Positions 21,708 to 28,969 of a stretch of 40,097 nt of DNA are shown piece by piece (position 1 is the first letter of the stretch; every line of letters starts with the position of its first letter). Position numbers and translations under genes: made by a program. Source of the stretch: DATBLE01 sp050258035 (GTDB lineage: Bacteria; Actinomycetota; Thermoleophilia; Gaiellales; Gaiellaceae); contig JBLMYA010000089.1 of the NCBI GenBank assembly GCA_050258035.1, positions 1 through 40,097 on the forward strand, read 5' to 3'. Below the pieces are notes generated by a model. It was not told where the DNA came from and made no database searches. It saw only the letters and a list, made by a program, of their open reading frames with translations.

Positions 21708-23969
21708 CTACCGACGCAGCGTCAGGTGCGTCGACTTGGTCGTCGTCCCCGTCCCCGACCGGAGCGACCAGACGACGCGGTAGCTGCCGGGGTGCTTGAC
21801 GCCCTTCGGAAGGCGCATCCGCACGACGGACGTGCCGGAGTCGAGGATGAACGACCAGCGGGCAGGCTTCTTCAGACCGGTGCCGGTCATCGTCACCCGA
21901 ACGCTCGCCCGGCGGGTCGAGGTGACGCGGAGCGACAGGTAGCGTGCCTTCGCCCCGAGGACGACGGCCGACGGTGCCCCGAACACGAGCCGGTTGGCCC
22001 GCGAGACGACCGTCAGGCTGACCAGCGGGCTCGCATTTCCGGCCTTGTCGAACGCCCGGATCTTCAGGCGCGTCGATCCCGAGACGGTGATCCTCCGCAG
22101 GTACTGGTTGCCGTGGTCGATCGTCGGGTCGCTGCCGTCGCTCGTCCAGCGGACGGCGGCGACGCCGGAGACGGTATCCGTCGCCGCAAGCGTCACGTTG
22201 ACCGCCTTCGCGTACGGCTTCTTGCTGCAGGCTGCGCCGTTGCAGCGAACGACGAGCGAGGGCGGCGTCGCGTCGCCGACCAGGCTGAACGAGGCGGTGC
22301 CGGAGCTCACGCCGGCGCCGTTCGTCACCGAAACGGGCAGCGGCCCGGACGGGGCGCTGCCACCGTTCGCGAAGGCATACGTGCGGCGCGGGCCCGATCC
22401 CGCCGCCGTGAAGCCGGGGATCGTCGGGAACGAGTAGGAGGCGATACCCGACTCGGGATCGGACGACGCGGCCGTGACCGTGAAGGAGCCGCTCCCGCCC
22501 GGGCGGAAGTACACGACGGATCCGGCGGCGGTCGTATTCGTGAACCCGCTGAAGAAGAGCTGTGGAATCGTCGGCGCCGTCCGGTCGACCTTCGCGTCCC
22601 CCGACGGCCGTGACGCGATCGAGACGTTGCCGACGTTGTCGGTCGCCTTGACCTGGTAGCGGTAGCAGCTGCCCGACGCGACGCTCGCGTCGGCGTTGCT
22701 CGAGAGGGTGACGGCGGCGAAGGTGCCGAACGTCCCGCAGGCGCCGTTCGTCAGCGTCGCCGACGCGCGCTCGACCACGGTGCGGGCCTCGTCGACACCG
22801 GCGCCTCCGTCGGTGCCGGCGACGACCGTGAGCGGGACGGAGGAGCCCGTGAACCACGGGCCGCCCGTGAGAGTGACGGCCTGTCCGGCCGGAGGTGCGG
22901 TGTCGGCGCTGATCGTGACGGTGTCGCTCGCGGTCATCGCCGTGCTGTTCGTCGCGATCACCTGCTTGCCGCCGGGTGATGCGGCGCCCGCCGTCCACGT
23001 GTACGCGACCGGCGAGGAGTACGGCGAGGAGGTGTCGACTCCGCCGGTCGAGCCCGTCCACCCGGTGGTTGCGGACACGTCGGGGAAGGCGACCTGCGCG
23101 ATGGACGACACCGTGTCGGAGGCGGTCGCGTTGAGGGTGAAGGACCCGGCCGCCGTGGGACGGAAGAAGACCGTCTTCGTGGTCGCGTTCCAGAACTGAT
23201 CGCTTGCGCCGCTCCCCTCGGTGGGGGCCGAGAGGGCGACGGCCGGGCCGACGGTGTTGACACGTGCGACGGCCGACGGTGAGGAGGGGGCCGACTGGTT
23301 GCCGACGAGGTCGGAGACGGTGTACCGGTAGACGTAGCAGTTGCCGGTCGCCACGGTCGCGTCGCCCCCGGTCGTGAGCGTGATCGGCGTCCACGTCCCG
23401 GAGAACGACCCGCACGTCCCGGCTGCGAGTGGTGCCGAGTCGCGTTCGACGACACCCGACGATGCGTCGACGCCGGCTCCCGCGTCGGTGCCGTTCGTGA
23501 GGGTCAGCGGAACGAAGGCGGTGACGAAGTTCGGACCGCCCGCAAGTGCGACCGACTGGCCGGTCGGCGGCGCGACGTCGCGTACGAGGATGAAGTCGTG
23601 CGACTTCGCGTCGGGGGTGGGGCTGTCCGCGTCGGTGAGGAAGACCGTCTTCGGCCCGGTGTCGCTGCCGCCTGCAGTCCACAAATACGTATGCGACGTC
23701 GCCGTCCCGGGCGCAGGATCGTCGCCGAACACGGACGGGAAGTCAACGGTCAGGGGAGAAGAGTCCGTCGTGTCGCCGACGTCGACGGTGACGCTCCCGG
23801 CGTGGGCCGAGTAGTAGAGCGTGGGTGTCGCGCCGGAGACGAGCACGTGGGCGTACGGCGGAGTCGTGCTCAGCGTGAGGGGCGACGGCGTGATCGTGGC
23901 GCTGGAGCTGCCGACCACGCCGACGGCAACCGCGCTCAGGAGGGCCAGCAGACAGGCGCGAAGCTTCAC
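21708..23969 (-). CDS. secreted modular Ig-like surface protein
   Basis: A 753-residue protein with a signal peptide (MKLRACLLALLSAVAVGVVGSSSA) and no C-terminal membrane anchor or LPXTG. It is built of alternating modules. Type B (about 31-128, 241-354, 467-566) has YFRP..GSFT..., FP, and TYLWTAGG/YTWTAGAA patterns. Type A (129-240 and 355-466) has PP.GQ.V.L.GGP.F, GTDAGAGVD...VVER.SA, G.CG.F, G.CY.Y and D.VGN.S. A chitobiase C-terminal-like domain (about 567-655: RWTSDGSDPT...LKIRAFDKAGNAS) and a C-terminal beta domain end it. Such proteins are cell-surface or matrix components; no catalytic domain is seen. GTG at 23969 has GAGG 5 nt upstream. Confidence 0.85.
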   Translation of the reverse strand: MKLRACLLALLSAVAVGVVGSSSATITPSPLTLSTTPPYAHVLVSGATPTLYYSAHAGSVTVDVGDTTDSSPLTVDFPSVFGDDPAPGTATSHTYLWTAGGSDTGPKTVFLTDADSPTPDAKSHDFILVRDVAPPTGQSVALAGGPNFVTAFVPLTLTNGTDAGAGVDASSGVVERDSAPLAAGTCGSFSGTWTPITLTTGGDATVATGNCYVYRYTVSDLVGNQSAPSSPSAVARVNTVGPAVALSAPTEGSGASDQFWNATTKTVFFRPTAAGSFTLNATASDTVSSIAQVAFPDVSATTGWTGSTGGVDTSSPYSSPVAYTWTAGAASPGGKQVIATNSTAMTASDTVTISADTAPPAGQAVTLTGGPWFTGSSVPLTVVAGTDGGAGVDEARTVVERASATLTNGACGTFGTFAAVTLSSNADASVASGSCYRYQVKATDNVGNVSIASRPSGDAKVDRTAPTIPQLFFSGFTNTTAAGSVVYFRPGGSGSFTVTAASSDPESGIASYSFPTIPGFTAAGSGPRRTYAFANGGSAPSGPLPVSVTNGAGVSSGTASFSLVGDATPPSLVVRCNGAACSKKPYAKAVNVTLAATDTVSGVAAVRWTSDGSDPTIDHGNQYLRRITVSGSTRLKIRAFDKAGNASPLVSLTVVSRANRLVFGAPSAVVLGAKARYLSLRVTSTRRASVRVTMTGTGLKKPARWSFILDSGTSVVRMRLPKGVKHPGSYRVVWSLRSGTGTTTKSTHLTLRR

Positions 23970-23985
23970 GCCAGCCTCAATCGGC

Positions 23986-24014
23986 GGAAACGGCCCGATG
24001 CTTGAGCGATTTCC
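23986..24014. other. weak inverted repeat after the aminotransferase gene
   Basis: GGAAACG (23986-23992) and CGATTTCC (24007-24014) can pair with one bulge. It starts directly after the aminotransferase stop. The GGAAA/TTTCC arms resemble those in the hairpins after rseP and frr. Confidence 0.3.
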
Positions 24015-25094
24015 CTACAAGGAGCGGAGCAGGCGGTCGAGGTCGCCGTCGCTCGTCCACCAGCCGCAGGACACGCGCAGCCATTCCGCGGTTCCGGGGA
24101 GGTCGCGGACGACCACGCCCTGCTCGAAGAGGCGGGCGGCGATCTCGGCGGCGTTCCCGTCGGCCACGAACGAGACGAGATTCGCCTGCCCGGGCGCGGT
24201 GACGACCCGAAATCGGTCGGCCAGCTGCATGTAGCACCGCGCGGAGATCTCCGCCGAGTGGTGCGCCGCCCAGTGGGGGACCGTGCCGAGCGCGGCATCG
24301 AGCCCGGCGAGCGAGGCGCTCGGGATCCAGCCGCCGTCGAACCTGGCCGCTCCCGTCTTCGGCGTGTACGTCCCGTCGACCTCGTAGCCGTCCTGGGAGA
24401 AGTAGGTCGGGAGTGCGACGTTCAGGCGCTCCGGGTCGCGCACGTACAGCGCGCCCGTCGAGTCGGGACCGCACAGCCACTTCTGGCCGGAGACGGTGTA
24501 GAAGTCGAACCGCGACGAGTCGACCGCGATTGCGCCCGCGGACTGCGCCCCGTCCACGAGGATCGGGACGCCTGACGCCTCCTGGACTTCCTCGACCGGC
24601 AGGAGGTTGCCGGTCTGCCAGGAGACGTGGGAGATCGCGACGAGGCGGGTCTTCGGCGTGATCTCGGCCAGGATCGTCTCCACGGCCTGTTCGGGCGGAA
24701 GGGCGCGGACCGCCGCGACGCGCACGGCCGCCCCGGACGCATGGAGCGGCCCGAGCAGCCCGAAGTGCTCGGTGTCGGTCGTGACCACCTCGTCGGCGGG
24801 TCCCAGTCGGAGGCCGGCGAGGACGATGTTGCAGCCCTCCGTGGTCGACGAGGTCAGCGCGAGCTTCTCGGGCGGAACGCAGATGACGGCCGCGAGGGTC
24901 GTGCGGACCCGGTCGCGCAGCCCGAGCATCGTCTCGACGTACGGCTTGCCCCCGCGGCCATGCTCGAGATCCGACTGTTCCTGCGCGTGCATGGCGTCGA
25001 TCGTCGCTCGTGCGAGCGGCCCCATCGACCCCGCGTTCAGGTACGCGACCTCGTCCAGGACCGGGAACTGGGCGCGTGCCTCGTGGAAGTTCAC
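24015..25094 (-). CDS. class V aminotransferase (cysteine desulfurase/isopenicillin epimerase-like)
   Basis: A 359-residue fold-type I PLP enzyme. N-terminal FPVLDEVAYLNAGSMGPL, substrate-end residues SSTTEGCN, PLP-pyridine Asp181 and Gln184 in LVDGAQSAGA, and the Schiff-base Lys205 in TVSGQKWLCGP are all visible. The C-terminus has the small-domain pattern LVSFVADGNAAEIAARLFEQGVVVRDLPGT...LRVSCGWWTSDGDLDRLL. No catalytic-loop Cys of SufS/IscS type is evident, so desulfurase activity is doubtful. The start is GTG at 25094, overlapping the upstream endonuclease-fold gene in GTGA. Substrate unknown. Confidence 0.88.
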   Translation of the reverse strand: MNFHEARAQFPVLDEVAYLNAGSMGPLARATIDAMHAQEQSDLEHGRGGKPYVETMLGLRDRVRTTLAAVICVPPEKLALTSSTTEGCNIVLAGLRLGPADEVVTTDTEHFGLLGPLHASGAAVRVAAVRALPPEQAVETILAEITPKTRLVAISHVSWQTGNLLPVEEVQEASGVPILVDGAQSAGAIAVDSSRFDFYTVSGQKWLCGPDSTGALYVRDPERLNVALPTYFSQDGYEVDGTYTPKTGAARFDGGWIPSASLAGLDAALGTVPHWAAHHSAEISARCYMQLADRFRVVTAPGQANLVSFVADGNAAEIAARLFEQGVVVRDLPGTAEWLRVSCGWWTSDGDLDRLLRSL

Positions 25095-25861
25095 AGCGTC
25101 AGCTCCACCGGGGCGTGGTCGGACAGGAGCAGGCCGCTCCGGCGGCGCAGGTCGTCCCGCCAGACGACGAGCGGCGAGGGAGTCGCGCCGCGAACGGTGA
25201 TGTGGTCGATTCCCGGGCCGGGGTCGGAGTAGCCGTCCAGCGCGACGTGCGCGGCGGGACAGTTGAAGTCGCCTGCGAGCACGACGACGTCTCCCTCCCG
25301 CGCGAGGGTCTCGGTGAACCCGACGGCGCGGCGAAGCTCGGCGGCGGGAACGCGGGAGTCGCCGAGCGAGCCCGACGCGTGCAGGTTCGCGACGACCATC
25401 CGCCGCTCGAGACGCACGGCCTGGCAGATCCGCCGCTCCTTCGCCCATGCGAGCCGTGTGGCCAGGTCGAGGCCGAGCAGCCTCCCCTGCTCGCGACGGA
25501 ACCACGCCGGGTTCAGCGTCAGCGCCTCGTGCGTCACGACCTCGTGGCCGTTGCCGAGCAGGATCGCGTTCGCCTGACCGGAGAACGCCGAGCGGAACCG
25601 CCCGTGGTGGGCCGACGTGAGCATCCGACCGAGACCGGCGGAAATCGGGACCGGTCCCAGCTGCGGCCGTTGGGCGACGTCCGCGAGCACCTTCATCCCG
25701 CTCCACTCTGCCAGGCGGCCGAGTGCCCAGACCGGAATCTCCTGAAGAGCGACGACGTCGGGCCGGTCGGCGGTCACCAGCCGAACCATCTCCTCCAGGT
25801 GCGAGCGCCTGTTCGGCGGCCAGGAGTTGCCGTGGTACAGGTTCCAGCTCCGAACGAGCAC
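25091..25861 (-). CDS. endonuclease/exonuclease/phosphatase family protein
   Basis: A 256-residue metal-dependent phosphodiesterase-fold protein. Motifs in order: WNLYHGN (6-12), VVALQE with metal Glu41, VVANLHASGS, VVLAGDFNCP, GPGIDHITVRG and LLSDHAPVELTL at the end. These are the DNase I-like/EEP catalytic residues (N, E, H, D-x-N, D-H). There is no signal peptide. It could act on nucleic acid or on phospho-lipid/sugar substrates. The start is GTG at 25861, preceded on its strand by TACAGT at exactly 7 nt. It forms a two-gene unit with the aminotransferase. Confidence 0.87.
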   Translation of the reverse strand: MLVRSWNLYHGNSWPPNRRSHLEEMVRLVTADRPDVVALQEIPVWALGRLAEWSGMKVLADVAQRPQLGPVPISAGLGRMLTSAHHGRFRSAFSGQANAILLGNGHEVVTHEALTLNPAWFRREQGRLLGLDLATRLAWAKERRICQAVRLERRMVVANLHASGSLGDSRVPAAELRRAVGFTETLAREGDVVVLAGDFNCPAAHVALDGYSDPGPGIDHITVRGATPSPLVVWRDDLRRRSGLLLSDHAPVELTL

Positions 25862-25867
25862 GGGGTC

Positions 25868-25874
25868 TACTGTA
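25868..25874. promoter_or_regulatory. symmetric -10 element shared by the endonuclease and glycosyltransferase genes
   Basis: TACTGTA reads TACTGT on the plus strand, 8 nt before GTG 25882, and TACAGT on the minus strand, 7 nt before GTG 25861. The two starts are only 20 bp apart and neither has a ribosome site. It is a second instance of the divergent leaderless layout seen at murA. Confidence 0.5.
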
Positions 25875-25881
25875 CGACGCC

Positions 25882-26949
25882 GTGCGCGTCGTCCTCGCCG
25901 ATCCGGCCGCCTTCACGCCGCCGTACGACCACGAGCTCGCGCGCGCGCTCGCGCGGCGGGGCGTCGCGGTCGAACTGATCACGGCGCCGTTCCGCTTCGG
26001 GGAGGCGCCTGCGCCCGACGGCTATGTGCGCCGGGAGGTCTTCTACCCCTTCTCGTCACGCTGGTTCGGCCGCTCCCGGCTGCGGCTGCCCGTGAAGGTC
26101 CTCGAGCACCCGTTCGGGATGGCACGGCTCGCGAGCGAGCGTCCCGACGTCCTCCACGTCCAGTGGCTGGCGGCGCCGCAGCTCGACGCTCTGCTCCTCC
26201 GCCCCCGGGCTCCCAGCGTCTTCACCGCCCACGACCTCCTTCCCCGCCGGACCGCCCACCGCGAGGACCTCTGGCGGCGACTGCTGGGCCGCTTCGACCG
26301 CGTCGTCGTGCACAGCGAGCGGGGCCTGGCGCGCCTGGTCGGGCTTGGCGTGGAGCCGGAGCGGCTGCGCGTCATCCCCCACCCCGCGTTCCGCAGCGAC
26401 CCGGCCCGTACCGACGACGGTCGGACCGTGCTCTGTCTCGGGTCGATCCGCCCCTACAAGAGGCTCGGTGACGCGATCGAGGCGGTGCGGCAGGTGGACG
26501 AGGCCCGGCTGCTCGTCGCGGGCGAGCCGGTCGAGGCGGTCGACGGATACCGTGCGGCCGCGGGCGACCGGGCGGAGTGGCGGCTGGGATACCTCTCCGA
26601 GCGTGAGCTCGACGCAGCGCTCGGCGAGGCGACGATCGCGGTGTTCCCGTACCGGGCGGAGCTCGACCAGTCGGGTGCGCTGATGCGGGCTCTCGGTGCG
26701 GGGGTGCCCGCGATCGTGTACGACGTCGGCGGGCTCGCGGAGCCCGTGCGCGCGTTCGGCGCCGGCCTGGTCGTGCCGCCCGGGGACGTCGAGGCGCTCG
26801 CGGAGGCGATCGGCGGCCTCCTCGGTGATGCCGACGCGCTGGCCGAGGCACGGGCCGGCGCCCGGCGTGTGCGCGACGAGCTCACCTGGGACGGCGCCGC
26901 GGCCGCCCACCTCGATCTCTACCGGGAGGTCCTCCGCACACGGCGCTGA
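25882..26949 (+). CDS. GT4-type glycosyltransferase
   Basis: A 355-residue GT-B glycosyltransferase. N-terminal Rossmann domain: VVLADPAAFTPPYDHELARALARRG, then VLHVQWLAAPQ and VFTAHDLLPR. The C-terminal donor domain begins TVLCLGSIRPYKRLGDAIEAV. It has LSERELDAALGEATIAVFPYRAELDQSGALMRALGAGVPAIVYDVGGLAEPV, where the Glu in YRAELDQSG is the GT4 E-x7-E region, and VVPPGDVEALAEAI. It should transfer a nucleotide-activated sugar to a sugar or lipid acceptor; neither is predictable. No membrane segment is seen. The start is GTG at 25882; frames reaching further upstream lie antisense to the endonuclease gene. A 52-residue ORF and the GH15 gene follow. Confidence 0.87.
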   Translation: MRVVLADPAAFTPPYDHELARALARRGVAVELITAPFRFGEAPAPDGYVRREVFYPFSSRWFGRSRLRLPVKVLEHPFGMARLASERPDVLHVQWLAAPQLDALLLRPRAPSVFTAHDLLPRRTAHREDLWRRLLGRFDRVVVHSERGLARLVGLGVEPERLRVIPHPAFRSDPARTDDGRTVLCLGSIRPYKRLGDAIEAVRQVDEARLLVAGEPVEAVDGYRAAAGDRAEWRLGYLSERELDAALGEATIAVFPYRAELDQSGALMRALGAGVPAIVYDVGGLAEPVRAFGAGLVVPPGDVEALAEAIGGLLGDADALAEARAGARRVRDELTWDGAAAAHLDLYREVLRTRR

Positions 26950-26962
26950 CCCGGGAGCCCGG

Positions 26963-26991
26963 TTGAAAAGGGCGGTCGACCCTGCGATCCT
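26963..26991 (+). promoter_or_regulatory. possible promoter for the small zinc-ribbon gene
   Basis: TTGAAA (26963-26968) and GATCCT (26986-26991) are separated by 17 bp. Six bases then lead to the ATG at 26998. The -35 is good and the -10 is weak. A short CCGGG-AG-CCCGG hairpin (26951-26962) directly precedes it. Confidence 0.3.
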
Positions 26992-26997
26992 GGAGCG

Positions 26998-27156
26998 ATG
27001 AGCCGGGGGCTGCTCTTCTTCGCCATCGTCTCGATGATCGTCCTCGAGATCCAGCACCTGCGGTGGATCTGGTGGGAGTACTGGGACTGCAAGGCGTGCG
27101 GCGCGAAGAACAAGCACTGCGCGTGCGGGCGGTTCCGCTGGCAGCTCTGGCTCTAG
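26998..27156 (+). CDS. 52-residue membrane protein with zinc-ribbon-like cysteines
   Basis: A small gene with an N-terminal hydrophobic segment (LLFFAIVSMIVLEI, 5-18). A Trp/aromatic interface (LRWIWWEYWD, 21-30) follows. Then come four Cys in CKACGAKNKHCACG (31-44), patterned C-x2-C-x6-C-x-C, and an aromatic basic end FRWQLWL. This looks like a single-pass membrane protein with a cytosolic or surface metal knuckle. GGAG lies at 26992-26995, only 2 nt before the ATG. Third codon positions are nearly all G/C. It sits between the glycosyltransferase and GH15 genes. I do not recognise the family. Confidence 0.65.
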   Translation: MSRGLLFFAIVSMIVLEIQHLRWIWWEYWDCKACGAKNKHCACGRFRWQLWL

Positions 27157-27163
27157 CCGCGCC

Positions 27164-28966
27164 ATTCGCACGAGCACGCCCATAGAGGATTACGGGCTCG
27201 TCGGGAACCTCCGAACGGCTGCCCTCGTCTCGCGTACAGGATCGGTCGACTGGCTCTGCCTGCCCCGATTCGACTCGGCCGCCTGCTTCGCCGCGCTGCT
27301 CGGCACCTCCGAGCACGGCCGGTGGCTGATCGCACCGAAGGCCGAGCCGCGACGCGTCGAGCGCCGTTACCGCCCGGACACGCTCGTCCTGGAGACGACC
27401 TTCGAGACCGACGAGGGAGCCGCCCGCGTGGTCGACTTCATGCCGCCCGGCCGGGACGACACCGTCCTCGTCCGGCTCGTCGAGGGCCTCGAGGGATGCG
27501 TCGAGATCGAGACCGAGCTCGTCCTCCGTTTCGAGTACGGATCCGCGGTGCCCTGGCTGCGCCGCATGGACGACGCCCGGCTGGCGGTGGTGGGCCCGAA
27601 CGCCGTCCGCATCGAGAGCGGCATCGAGCTCGAGGGGAAGGACTTCACCAGCGTCGGCTCTGCGACCGTCTCCGCCGGAGAATCCCTGCCCTTCGCGCTC
27701 ACCTGGTTCGCCTCGCACGGCGACCTGCCCCCGCCGGTCGACGCCGGGCGGGCGCTCGAGGAGACCGAGGCGTTCTGGCAGGAGTGGTCCGGCCGCTGCG
27801 CCTACAGCGGCGAGTGGGCCGAGCCGGTCCGGACGTCGCTGCGCGTCCTGAAAGCGCTGATCTACGAGCCGACGGGTGGAATCGTCGCGGCGCCGACGAC
27901 CTCGCTTCCGGAGTGGATCGGCGGGCCGCGCAACTGGGACTACCGCTACTGCTGGATCCGCGACGCCACGCTCACCCTGGTCGCTCTGATCGACGCGGGC
28001 TATCTCGACGAGGCGCGCGGGTGGCGCGAGTGGCTCTTCCGGGCCGCCGCCGGCCGTCCCGCCGACCTCCAGATCATGTACGGCGTCGCCGGCGAGCGCC
28101 GGCTCGCGGAGTACGAGGCCGACTGGCTCCCGGGCTACGAGGGCTCGACGCCGGTCCGGATCGGCAACGCCGCCTCCGAGCAGGTGCAGCTCGACGTCTA
28201 CGGCGAGATCATCGACGCCTTCACGACTGCCCGGACGCACGGCCTCGAACCGTCGGACCACGCCTGGGAGCTCTCCGTCAACCTGCTCGAGTTCCTGGAC
28301 GCGGCCTGGCGCCGCCCGGACTCCGGCCTCTGGGAGGTGCGAGGTCCCAGCCGCCATTTCACGCACTCGAAGGTGATGGCCTGGGTGGCGTTCGACCGGG
28401 CGATCCGAACCTGCGAGGAGTGGGGTCGCGAAGGCCCCGTCGACCGCTGGCGGTCGATCCGGGACGAGATCCACGCCGACGTGTGTGCCAACGGCTTCGA
28501 GCCCGAGCTGGGGTCGTTCGTCCAGTCGTACGGCTCCAGGCGGCTCGACGCGAGTCTCCTGCTGATCCCGCTCGTCGGCTTCCTGCCGGCCGAGGACGAG
28601 CGAGTCGTCGGCACGGTCGACGCGATCGGCCGCGTGCTCTCACGGGACGGGCTGATCGCGCGCTACGAGGCGGACGAGGAGAACGGTCACGTCGACGGTC
28701 TTCCTTCCGGCGAGGGCGTGTTCCTCCCCTGCTCGTTCTGGTACGCGGCCGACCTCGCGCTGCTCGGCCGTGCCGAGGAAGCACGTGCTCTCTTCACGCG
28801 GCTCCTCTCCCTGCGCAACGACCTCGGGTTGATCTCCGAGGAGTACGACCCGGAGGCGGGCCGCATGCTCGGCAACTTCCCCCAGGCGTTCACGCACCTG
28901 GCGCTCGTCGGCTGCGCGTACCTCCTCGAGCGCGGAGGATCGCCTCGAGGGACGCGGGCGGGCTAG
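27164..28966 (+). CDS. GH15 family glucoamylase/trehalase-like glycoside hydrolase
   Basis: About 600 residues matching GH15 proteins from the first motif PIEDYGLVGNLRTAALVSRTGSVDWLCLPRFDS to the last. The catalytic region has NWDYRYCWIRDATLTL, DSGLWEVRG (catalytic acid Glu), and SEEYDPEAGRMLGNFPQAFTHL (catalytic base Glu). Family members hydrolyse alpha-glucosides (glucoamylase, trehalase). There is no signal peptide, so it is cytosolic. In frame upstream of the conserved start there is no ATG/GTG/TTG before a stop at 27035-27037. The first conventional start is GTG 27428, which would delete about 85 conserved residues. ATT at 27164, 7 nt after the zinc-ribbon stop, is my tentative start. 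Confidence 0.85.
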   Translation: MRTSTPIEDYGLVGNLRTAALVSRTGSVDWLCLPRFDSAACFAALLGTSEHGRWLIAPKAEPRRVERRYRPDTLVLETTFETDEGAARVVDFMPPGRDDTVLVRLVEGLEGCVEIETELVLRFEYGSAVPWLRRMDDARLAVVGPNAVRIESGIELEGKDFTSVGSATVSAGESLPFALTWFASHGDLPPPVDAGRALEETEAFWQEWSGRCAYSGEWAEPVRTSLRVLKALIYEPTGGIVAAPTTSLPEWIGGPRNWDYRYCWIRDATLTLVALIDAGYLDEARGWREWLFRAAAGRPADLQIMYGVAGERRLAEYEADWLPGYEGSTPVRIGNAASEQVQLDVYGEIIDAFTTARTHGLEPSDHAWELSVNLLEFLDAAWRRPDSGLWEVRGPSRHFTHSKVMAWVAFDRAIRTCEEWGREGPVDRWRSIRDEIHADVCANGFEPELGSFVQSYGSRRLDASLLLIPLVGFLPAEDERVVGTVDAIGRVLSRDGLIARYEADEENGHVDGLPSGEGVFLPCSFWYAADLALLGRAEEARALFTRLLSLRNDLGLISEEYDPEAGRMLGNFPQAFTHLALVGCAYLLERGGSPRGTRAG

Positions 28967-28969
28967 TGG

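Noticed and set aside
24015..25094. Assigning the class V aminotransferase as a cysteine desulfurase (SufS/IscS)
   Set aside because: The Schiff-base Lys is present, but no catalytic Cys in the expected C-terminal loop and no suf/isc neighbours are seen.
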